This document shows positions 1-5,170 of a stretch of 8,346 bases of DNA, one piece after another. The notes beneath the pieces are model-generated. The model was given only the letters and a program-made list of their open reading frames with translations. It did no database searches and was not told the DNA's origin. Location: positions 1 to 8,346 of the forward strand of contig CAYNMW010000179.1 of assembly GCA_964398295.1 (NCBI GenBank), given 5' to 3'. Made by a program: the position numbers and the translations under genes. This DNA comes from CALFUK01 sp964398295 (GTDB taxonomy: Bacteria; Bacteroidota; Bacteroidia; Chitinophagales; Saprospiraceae). Numbering within the stretch: position 1 is the first letter of the stretch; the number at the start of each line of letters is the position of its first letter.

Positions 1-94
1 TGTGTTTGGGTTTGGGAGTGTGTTTAATTGTCTTATGAGTATGCGCGTGTTTTGTGAGTGTGAGTAGGTTGTGGGTTGATACATAAAATTATAT
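1..94. repeat. GT-rich left arm of an imperfect inverted repeat
   Basis: The plus strand here is dominated by G and T, with runs such as TTTGGGAGTGTG (11-22) and GCGTGTTTTGTG (44-55). It ends in an AT-rich piece ATAAAATT (83-90). The reverse complement of the region after the four-helix-bundle gene contains TTGGGTGTG, GTGTGCTTTGCG and ATAAAATT in the same order, so the two flanks are imperfect inverted repeats of unequal length. The arm begins at or before the first base of the window, so its outer end is unknown. It contains no long reading frame. In RNA the two arms could pair over a long, interrupted stem with the gene in the loop; that is inference. Confidence 0.6.
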
Positions 95-97
95 CTG

Positions 98-442
98 ATT
101 TTTGATTTTGAGAAGCTTGAGGTTTATCAGGAGATTAGACAACTAAATCGAACTCTATTGCCAGAGATTTTTAAACTTCAGAAGGAGTATCCATACTTAG
201 CTGATCAACTCAAAAGGGCTAGTTTATCAGTACAGTTAAATCTAGCTGAAGGAACTGGAAGAATGAGTGGCCCAGATAAAAAGCAATTCTACATTAGGTC
301 AAGAAGCTCTGTTGCTGAATGTGTTGCAATATTGCATACATTAAATGATCTGAATGTGATAAAAAATAATACTTTTGCGACTCTTTATTCATCTTATGAA
401 AAAGTTTCGAAGATGATGCTAGGTATGATACGAAGCCTTTAG
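98..442 (+). CDS. Four-helix bundle protein, 23S rRNA IVP (S23) family
   Basis: This is a small all-helical protein of the S23 intervening-sequence family, recognised by the N-terminal pattern FDFEKLEVYQ, the central L..QL.RAS.SV..N.AEG.GR block and the later FY..SRSSVAE block. Family members form pentameric helical bundles. The related Avd protein is an accessory of diversity-generating retroelements, but no reverse transcriptase is visible here. The first standard start codon is TTG at 158, which would give 94 aa and cut off the first helix. The frame is open from 80, and the conserved N-terminus is encoded from 98. There ATT occupies the place of the family's initiator Met; CTG at 95 is the other candidate. 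From 98 the protein is 114 aa, close to the usual family length. The gene sits inside complementary GT/AC arms, just ahead of tRNA-Pro. Its function is unknown. It could also be a decaying copy that lost its ATG. Family call sure, start unsure. Confidence 0.8.
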   Translation: MFDFEKLEVYQEIRQLNRTLLPEIFKLQKEYPYLADQLKRASLSVQLNLAEGTGRMSGPDKKQFYIRSRSSVAECVAILHTLNDLNVIKNNTFATLYSSYEKVSKMMLGMIRSL

Positions 443-445
443 CCC

Positions 446-505
446 AAATTTTATACCTGTCGCAAAGCACACACACACGATCACACCCAACCACACACAC
501 ATTTT
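446..505. repeat. AC-rich right arm of an imperfect inverted repeat
   Basis: This arm starts three bases after the stop codon of the four-helix-bundle gene. Its inner part, AATTTTAT (447-454), is exactly complementary to 83-90. Its outer part is almost pure A and C, including two short CA runs at 468-478 and 492-501 and TCACACCCAA at 481-490. The last of these is complementary to TTGGGAGTGTG (12-22) apart from one extra A. It ends in TTTT at 502-505, directly before the 5' end of the tRNA. The CA runs alone could be chance simple sequence. The ordered complementarity to the left flank is what argues for a paired structure. Confidence 0.6.
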
Positions 506-580
506 CGGGGTGTAGCGCAGTCCGGTTAGCGCACCTGTTTTGGGAACAGGGGGTCGCAGGTTCGAATCCTGCTACCCCGA
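506..580 (+). tRNA. tRNA-Pro (anticodon TGG)
   Basis: A full cloverleaf can be drawn. The acceptor strands CGGGGTG (506-512) and TACCCCG (573-579) pair with one G-T wobble. The D-stem is GCGC/GCGC, and the anticodon stem CCTGT/ACAGG encloses the loop TTTGGGA with anticodon TGG at 541-543. The T-stem GCAGG/CCTGC encloses TTCGAAT. The discriminator base is A580. The following bases are CGA, so the CCA tail is not encoded and must be added enzymatically. TGG reads CCA and, by wobble, CCG and possibly other proline codons. The gene starts about five bases after the AC-rich arm, leaving no room for a promoter of its own between the two. It is followed by a strong terminator. Confidence 0.97.
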
Positions 581-596
581 CGAATTTAAGTGTTTG

Positions 597-628
597 AAAG
601 CCAGTACATTATATGTGCTGGCTTTTTT
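597..628 (+). terminator. Rho-independent terminator after tRNA-Pro
   Basis: AAAGCCAGTACA (597-608) pairs with TGTGCTGGCTTT (614-625) with a single G-T wobble. The loop is 5 nt (609-613), and a T run follows to 628. It lies 16 nt after the tRNA and matches the standard intrinsic terminator design in the plus direction. Read on the minus strand the hairpin lacks a good T tail, so it is not an obvious stop for the convergent response-regulator gene. Confidence 0.9.
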
Positions 629-710
629 ATGTGTAGTGGAATGCACAGATCAATACGACATTGGATTGAAACCACTTGGACTTAAGTATTATTTATGCAG
701 GGTTTATTGT

Positions 711-1367
711 TTACGCAGTCGTCTCCAACAACTTATTTTCAATAGCCGTCCTGACAAGGCCTGCAGTGTTTCGCACATTCAATTTGTATAACAAATTACT
801 TCTGTGTGCCTCTACCGTCTTCAGGCTAATAAACAGCTTGTTCGCAATTTCCTGATTGGTATTTTCGTCAATGATTAAGGTAAGAACCTCTCTTTCTCTT
901 CTGGTAATTTTGGGTACTGCCTTTTGACTCTGTTTAGCTTCTTTTGTTTTGTTGATCAAGCCATTCATTATTGTTTTGGTAACGGCTTCGCTAAAATAAG
1001 TTTTACCTGTTGCTACAGTTCTAATTGCTGTAATCAACTCCTTTCTACCCGTATTTTTGAGAATATAGCCTAGAGCACCACAGTTTAAGATTTCAGTGAT
1101 ATAACTCTCTTCGTCATACATGGATAGTACTAAGATCTTTATTTTTTTGTTGTCCCGAATCAGATTCTTGCATACATCTAATCCACTTTGATCTGGCAAA
1201 TTGATGTCTAGTAAAATGATATCTACTTCGTCCAACTTGTTGCCTACATAAACTTCTCTAGCTGTGTAGCACTTGTGTTTTAAGGTAATATCCTCTTCGT
1301 GTTCGAGGATTGACTCTAAGCCATCGACGAACATTTTATGATCATCTACGACAAGGATATTTATCAT
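711..1367 (-). CDS. Response regulator transcription factor, NarL/LuxR family
   Basis: This is a two-component DNA-binding response regulator of 218 aa, the usual length for NarL/FixJ types. The receiver domain spans about residues 2-120. It has the acidic pair D8-D9 (VVDDH), phosphoacceptor D54 in LLDINLP, S82 at the switch Thr/Ser position and conserved K104. After a linker (about 121-150), a LuxR-type helix-turn-helix covers about 153-215, with the signature T-RE-EVL and the recognition region NQEIANKLFISLKTVEAHRS. The protein is cytoplasmic and is expected to dimerise and bind DNA once phosphorylated. The sensor kinase transcribed divergently from a shared 118-bp control region is its likely partner. 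ATG at 1367 is well placed because the receiver begins immediately after it. The gene converges on the tRNA-Pro terminator. Target genes cannot be told from the sequence, but the palindromes in its own promoter region suggest autoregulation. Confidence 0.95.
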   Translation of the reverse strand: MINILVVDDHKMFVDGLESILEHEEDITLKHKCYTAREVYVGNKLDEVDIILLDINLPDQSGLDVCKNLIRDNKKIKILVLSMYDEESYITEILNCGALGYILKNTGRKELITAIRTVATGKTYFSEAVTKTIMNGLINKTKEAKQSQKAVPKITRREREVLTLIIDENTNQEIANKLFISLKTVEAHRSNLLYKLNVRNTAGLVRTAIENKLLETTA

Positions 1368-1392
1368 GGTGCGTTTATTTAACGAATGAAAG

Positions 1393-1410
1393 TTATATCA
1401 ATTGATAAAA
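1393..1410. promoter_or_regulatory. Palindrome P1, possible operator near the response-regulator start
   Basis: TATCAATTGATA (1396-1407) is a perfect 12-bp palindrome. It extends to TT...AA at 1393-1410 except for one mismatched pair (1395/1408). It lies 26 bp upstream of the response-regulator start. It overlaps TAACTTTC on the minus strand (1395-1388), which is seven of eight bases of the Bacteroidota -7 consensus TAnnTTTG. A bound dimer there could control the regulator's own transcription. The region is AT-rich, so chance remains possible. Confidence 0.4.
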
Positions 1411-1430
1411 TTAAAATAGCTTAATCCTCT

Positions 1431-1456
1431 AAAATATAGTGTATACCCTATATTTT
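1431..1456. promoter_or_regulatory. 26-bp palindrome P2, possible operator of the divergent pair
   Basis: The arms AAAATATAG (1431-1439) and CTATATTTT (1448-1456) are perfect inverted repeats around a central GTATAC palindrome (1441-1446). Only the pair 1440/1447 breaks the symmetry, so 24 of 26 bases are symmetric. There is no long T tail and the site lies in the middle of the divergent intergenic region, so an operator is more likely than a terminator. Its right arm overlaps TATATTTTG (1449-1457), a one-base-off match to the Bacteroidota -7 element TAnnTTTG. That element would give the kinase gene a leader of roughly 20 nt. Confidence 0.5.
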
Positions 1457-1485
1457 GACATTGATTCAGCAGTCATTTTTACAAA

Positions 1486-3285
1486 ATGAGAACTATACTT
1501 GTCATTTTACTCTTGTCTTACACCGTATTTAGCTCCTATTCTCAGGATCTAAAATCGATGTCTATAGAGGACTTAAAAGCAAAAATGACAGATGCCAGAG
1601 AGAATGGCAACTATTGTTTGTTGGGAGAATTGCATTTTGAGCGCGCCTCAAGAGACAGACTTAATGGAACAGCAGCCGATTATATTCTGGAAGATTTGAA
1701 AAGAAGCGAATCAGGTTTTCGGTTATGTCAGGATTCTACGGGTTATTTTCAGGCCAGATTGGCTTATGCAGAAGTATTGTATGCCAGAGGATTACACAAA
1801 GATTTTGCCATAAGTGAAGCTGAAGATGCTCTGGAATATTTTACTCGGCAAGATGATTATGATGAAATGATACATACAAACTACGTTCTTGCTCAAATCC
1901 ATGAGGAAAAATTTGAATTGGAGAAAGCACAAACATACATCAAAAGAGCAGCTGAAATTAGCTCTTTCATCAATGATTCTACAGCTATGATCAAAAGCAG
2001 ACTGTTGGGTAGCAATTTGACAGCCATTGGAGGGCATCCTGACCTTTCATTAATGAGTAATATTGAGGATTTCAATTTAGCTTGTGATATATTTGATCTT
2101 GATGATGAGGACAAATCAGATGACAATGACCTAGTAGAAATTGGTCTTTCTATCATTGAAAATCAGATGAGGTTAAAAAACCCGAAAGCTGCTATAGGTT
2201 ATTTAAATTATATAGAAAGTCTTGATGTGGCAAATGACAAACAAGTAGCAAAACTCTATCATAGTGCCATTGATGCATACAAGCAAACTGACAATTTTGA
2301 ACAAGCACTTGTATACAGTGAAAAACACAATGCTATACAAAACGAAATTCGAAACAGTGAGGTTGAGTCAACAGTAAACAGATCTGCAGAAAAAGCGCAA
2401 AAAGAAAATCTAGAAGTGCAATTGGTTGAATCTGAATTAATGAAAGAAAAAGCGCAGGATACTGCAAGCAAATCTACCTGGTGGAATTATCTACTTGGAT
2501 TTGCAATCCTAGCATCCTTGATCGCCATTTATTACATCATTCGTTTTTACAATCAAAAAATAAAAGTCAATGAATTGATTTCGAATCAACGAGAAGAAAT
2601 TACAGAACAACGAATTGTAAAACTCGAAAACAACATGAAAATCCAGAGCCTTAGCTCTATGGTGGCCGGACAAGAAGCAGAAAGAAATAGAATTGCAAGT
2701 GACTTGCACGACAGTCTGGGTGGCACCTTATCTGCTTTAAAACTGCAATTTGAACATGTGGTGATGGACAATAAATTGGCTGATGACCGTCCATTTCATA
2801 ATATATCCAAATTGATCGACGGTGCTTGTTCTGAGGTCAGAGAAATCGCTAGAAATTTGAAGCCTGCATCTTTGGAGAATATAGGCCTTGAAGCTGCTAT
2901 CAGAGATCTCATTAATAAGTACAATGCAAATACAGATATTGAAATGACCTTTCACACCTTTGTAGGAGATTTGGAACTGGCTTACGACACAAAACTCAAT
3001 TTATATAGAATCATTCAAGAACTGCTGAACAATGTGATCAAACATGCAGAAGCAACGGAAGTCGATGTCCAATTATCAAAAGCGGAAGAAGAACTTATCG
3101 TTAAAGTAGAAGATGATGGCAAAGGATTCAATATAAATTGGGTCAATAAAGGGCTAGGACTTGATTCTATGAAATCCAGAGTAAATGTCTTGAAAGGAGA
3201 TCTCAATATTGACACTGCACCTGGCAGAGGTACATCTGTCATTATCCACTTACCCATCAAACAGCCCAAAGTGATTTTAGCCTAA
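1486..3285 (+). CDS. TPR-containing membrane sensor histidine kinase (HisKA_3 class)
   Basis: This is a 599-aa sensor kinase. Residues 1-20 form a Sec signal peptide (hydrophobic core ILVILLLSYTVFSS, then SQ). Residues about 45-285 form a helical, periplasmic TPR-like sensor region (for example the repeats near 88-120, 130-160 and 255-285). A coiled coil follows at about 286-328, and one membrane span at about 333-353 (YLLGFAILASLIAIYYII). The cytoplasmic part has another coiled coil (356-395) and then the HisKA_3 dimerisation domain with RIASDLHDSLGG, where H408 is the phosphorylated His. The HATPase domain shows N516 in the N box (ELLNNVIKH), the G1 box DDGKG at 543-547, GLGL at 557-560 and GRGT at 580-583. 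No catalytic residue is missing. H-D-x-x-G-G suggests phosphatase activity as well. It pairs with the divergent response regulator. ATG at 1486 gives a complete signal peptide. The signal sensed is unknown. Confidence 0.95.
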   Translation: MRTILVILLLSYTVFSSYSQDLKSMSIEDLKAKMTDARENGNYCLLGELHFERASRDRLNGTAADYILEDLKRSESGFRLCQDSTGYFQARLAYAEVLYARGLHKDFAISEAEDALEYFTRQDDYDEMIHTNYVLAQIHEEKFELEKAQTYIKRAAEISSFINDSTAMIKSRLLGSNLTAIGGHPDLSLMSNIEDFNLACDIFDLDDEDKSDDNDLVEIGLSIIENQMRLKNPKAAIGYLNYIESLDVANDKQVAKLYHSAIDAYKQTDNFEQALVYSEKHNAIQNEIRNSEVESTVNRSAEKAQKENLEVQLVESELMKEKAQDTASKSTWWNYLLGFAILASLIAIYYIIRFYNQKIKVNELISNQREEITEQRIVKLENNMKIQSLSSMVAGQEAERNRIASDLHDSLGGTLSALKLQFEHVVMDNKLADDRPFHNISKLIDGACSEVREIARNLKPASLENIGLEAAIRDLINKYNANTDIEMTFHTFVGDLELAYDTKLNLYRIIQELLNNVIKHAEATEVDVQLSKAEEELIVKVEDDGKGFNINWVNKGLGLDSMKSRVNVLKGDLNIDTAPGRGTSVIIHLPIKQPKVILA

Positions 3286-3306
3286 GTCTAAGGGTTTCCC
3301 CTAGGT
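3286..3306 (+). terminator. Weak hairpin directly after the kinase gene
   Basis: CTAAGGG (3288-3294) can pair with CCCCTAG (3298-3304) across a TTT loop with one A-C mismatch; outer G-T wobbles may extend it to 3286-3306. It starts right at the kinase stop codon, but no T run follows, so it is not a textbook intrinsic terminator. It may only slow polymerase or protect the 3' end. Confidence 0.3.
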
Positions 3307-3317
3307 CAAAAATCAGG

Positions 3318-3548
3318 TTAAACCTTCATAAAAAAAGGAAGTGCTAAAGCTAACTTTGATTGATCGATAACGGTATTATCGAGATGTTCTAATACATTAT
3401 GCACATAAAGTGGTTTTCCTGATTGTACTTCTTTTCTAAAGAATTTAAAGCTCAGCAAGTATGTCAGAATTAAATAAAACAACAGGATTACCCACTTTTT
3501 TAGTGAACTAATCTGTAAAATCATTGTGCTCAGGAACAATAGGGTCAT
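3318..3548 (-). CDS. Possible small hydrophobic protein, doubtful
   Basis: I do not recognise this protein. From ATG at 3548 it would be 76 aa; a GTG at 3590 would add 14. The first 40 residues hold two hydrophobic stretches, MTLLFLSTMILQI and WVILLFYLILTYLLSF, split by a KK pair. A more polar tail with KEVQSGKPLYVHNVLEHLDN follows. That layout suits a small membrane protein or the tail of a decayed one. However, AT-rich noncoding DNA often yields Phe/Leu/Ile-rich frames by chance, and no motif, start signal or neighbour supports expression. It would be transcribed towards the kinase gene, alone on its strand. Confidence 0.22.
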   Translation of the reverse strand: MTLLFLSTMILQISSLKKWVILLFYLILTYLLSFKFFRKEVQSGKPLYVHNVLEHLDNTVIDQSKLALALPFFMKV

Positions 3549-3792
3549 TTTGCAAAAATAATTACCATTCAATTGCAGAATTTGATTCACATTAGGAAGG
3601 GGTGTGGATCAAACTAATTCTCAGAGTGAGTAGTACAAATTGTAGGATGATCCCTACTGTTCTCCGAACACAACTTAACCGACACTTATTTTATCAAGAG
3701 AGTAAATCAAAAGGATTTGCTCTCTTACTTATTGACCAAAAGCAACTTTATCTCTTCAGTATTTCCTTAACTTGTAAGCCTAACATGTATGA

Positions 3793-4722
3793 ATGCAATT
3801 AGGATTTGTATCAGCTATTCTTCCAGATGAAAACTTAGAACGCGTCCTCGAGATAGCGTCAAGTATTGGCTATGATTGTGTAGAGATCATGTGTTGGCCA
3901 GTAGGCAAGGCTTCCCGCAGATATGCAGGAGTAACTCATATCAATGTCAATACGCTTGACACTAAGGAAGTCAACCGAATTCACCAACTCTGTCGTAAAT
4001 ATAATGTGTCGATCAGTGCACTTGGGTATTATGCAAATCCATTGGCACCAACCGAAGAAGAATCCACTACAGCAATCGATCATTTACGAAAAGTAATAGA
4101 TGCTGCTGCCAAATTAGACCTACCAATTGTCAACACATTTATAGGAAGAGATCACACTAAATCAGTTTCAGATAATTGGTCAACATTCAAATCGGTCTGG
4201 GCTGATATCATTTCACTCGCAACAAGCAAACACATAAAAATCGGAATAGAAAATTGCCCCATGATCTTCACAGATGATGAATGGCCAGGAGGTAAAAATC
4301 TTGCTACTTCTCCAGCTATCTGGAAACAAATGTTTGCTGAAATTTCCAGTGATCATTTTGGTTTGAATTATGATCCATCACATATGGTCTGGCAACAAAT
4401 GGATTATGAACAACCAATGAGAGACTTTAGTCATAAACTCTTTCATATCCATGCAAAGGACGTCACGATCGATCGAGACCGCTTGGATCAGGTCGGCGTT
4501 ATGGCTCCGCCAAATAATTGGCATACACCTAAATTACCCGGAAGGGGTGATATCAAATGGGAGAAATTCTTTAATACATTGAACAATACAGGATACAAAG
4601 GACCAGTATGCGTAGAAGTAGAAGACCGAGAATACGAGGGTACTCTTGACAAAAGAATCGAATCTTTGCAAGAAAGCTATCAATTCCTCAGGCAATACAT
4701 CCCACACAAAACAGCAGTTTAA
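3793..4722 (+). CDS. Sugar phosphate isomerase/epimerase-like TIM-barrel protein
   Basis: This is a 309-aa protein of the xylose-isomerase-like/AP-endonuclease-2 TIM-barrel superfamily (Pfam AP_endonuc_2). Members isomerise or epimerise sugars and related polyols at a divalent metal. The expected metal ligands are present: E153 in IGIENCPM, D194 in LNYDPSH, H220 in FHIHAKD and E275 in CVEVED. The conserved PGRGDIKW loop (249-256) and the C-terminal VEDREYEGTLDKRIESL helix match the group. No signal peptide is seen, so it should be cytoplasmic. ATG at 3793 is followed at once by the first barrel strand (QLGFVSAILP), supporting this start. It is the first gene of a tight operon, with only 4 bp to the thioesterase gene. 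The substrate cannot be assigned; the superfamily is broad and also includes inosose dehydratases and hydroxypyruvate isomerases. Confidence 0.9.
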   Translation: MQLGFVSAILPDENLERVLEIASSIGYDCVEIMCWPVGKASRRYAGVTHINVNTLDTKEVNRIHQLCRKYNVSISALGYYANPLAPTEEESTTAIDHLRKVIDAAAKLDLPIVNTFIGRDHTKSVSDNWSTFKSVWADIISLATSKHIKIGIENCPMIFTDDEWPGGKNLATSPAIWKQMFAEISSDHFGLNYDPSHMVWQQMDYEQPMRDFSHKLFHIHAKDVTIDRDRLDQVGVMAPPNNWHTPKLPGRGDIKWEKFFNTLNNTGYKGPVCVEVEDREYEGTLDKRIESLQESYQFLRQYIPHKTAV

Positions 4723-4726
4723 GTCT

Positions 4727-5170
4727 ATGGATCATCCCAAAAAAATCTGCACATACAAAGGGGCTGTACTCGCAAATGAATGCGACTCCAATAATCACAT
4801 GAATGTCATGTACTACATCAACAAATTTGAGCATGCAGGCAGAAATTTTAGTCATGAAATTGGATTAGGAAAAACATATCTCAAAGACAAAAATCTCGGA
4901 GTCGCTGTGGTCGAACAATTCATTCAATACAAAAGAGAAGTCCATGAAGATGACATTGTACACATCTACAGTCATGCTATAGGAGCTAAAGACAAGGTCT
5001 TCACCCTTTGTCATGAGATGTACAATATGGAAACTGAAATACTAAGTGCAGTCATCACAATAAAACTCGTCATATTTGATTTAACCAAACGAAAAGCGAT
5101 TCTCATTCCAAATAATATATTGCAATCCATAACCAGTCTTAGAATTGATCATGAGTCATCCAACAAATAA
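4727..5170 (+). CDS. Hotdog-fold acyl-CoA thioesterase family protein
   Basis: This 147-aa protein is of typical single-hotdog length. The helix motif DSNNHMNVMYYINKF (residues 20-34) matches the D-x-x-(N/G)-H-M-N-x-x-Y-Y signature of the 4-hydroxybenzoyl-CoA-thioesterase-like family, with D20 the likely catalytic acid. The strand region EQFIQYKREVHEDDIVHIYSH (63-83) is also typical. Such enzymes hydrolyse acyl-CoA thioesters in the cytoplasm as dimers or tetramers. The frame is open further upstream (TTG at 4646), but that part lies inside the isomerase gene and shows no homology, so ATG at 4727 is chosen. It lies 4 bp after the isomerase stop. Its last 20 bp overlap the next gene, implying translational coupling. 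Related DxNxHMNVxYY thioesterases accompany carnitine 3-dehydrogenase in other bacteria, but no such dehydrogenase is present here, so the substrate is open. Confidence 0.88.
   Translation: MDHPKKICTYKGAVLANECDSNNHMNVMYYINKFEHAGRNFSHEIGLGKTYLKDKNLGVAVVEQFIQYKREVHEDDIVHIYSHAIGAKDKVFTLCHEMYNMETEILSAVITIKLVIFDLTKRKAILIPNNILQSITSLRIDHESSNK

Larger units (their letters stand above)
3286..3792. other. 507-bp stretch without a convincing gene
   Basis: Between the kinase and the isomerase there is no frame with recognisable protein family features on either strand. Contents noted are the weak hairpin at its left end, a 7-bp stem-loop TCGATAA/TTATCGA at 3364-3382 with a 5-nt loop, and a doubtful hydrophobic minus-strand ORF at 3318-3548. 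A plus-strand frame (3602-3802) has no visible domain and runs into the isomerase gene. The promoter of the downstream operon should lie in the last hundred or so bases. TAACTTGT (3769-3776) is only a loose match to the Bacteroidota -7 element, so no promoter is called. Confidence 0.5.

Noticed and set aside
98..442. Avd accessory protein of a diversity-generating retroelement
   Set aside because: The fold family is shared, but there is no reverse transcriptase, template/variable repeat pair or target gene in the window.
294..500. Minus-strand ORF across the four-helix-bundle gene and AC-rich arm
   Set aside because: It is antisense to a recognisable family member, and its Cys/Val-rich start merely translates the AC repeat.
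468..501. CA runs as a phase-variation microsatellite
   Set aside because: The runs have only about five units and lie outside coding sequence; there is no gene whose frame they could switch.
1..505. CRISPR array or classical insertion sequence
   Set aside because: There are no regularly spaced direct repeats and no transposase; the arms are complementary, unequal and simple in composition.
540..791. Plus-strand ORF of 83 codons
   Set aside because: It begins inside the tRNA-Pro gene, crosses the terminator and runs into the response-regulator gene on the other strand; no protein features.
1455..1483. TTGACA (1455-1460) with TTTACA 17 bp downstream as a sigma70-like promoter for the kinase
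   Set aside because: The -10-like hexamer ends only 2 bp before the kinase ATG, leaving no room for a normal transcript start.
3602..3802. Plus-strand ORF of 66 codons before the isomerase
   Set aside because: No recognisable domain or hydrophobic pattern, it overlaps the isomerase start, and its composition is like noncoding DNA.
4646..4726. N-terminal extension of the thioesterase from TTG 4646
   Set aside because: It lies wholly within the isomerase coding region; the hotdog fold begins after ATG 4727, which also fits the operon spacing.
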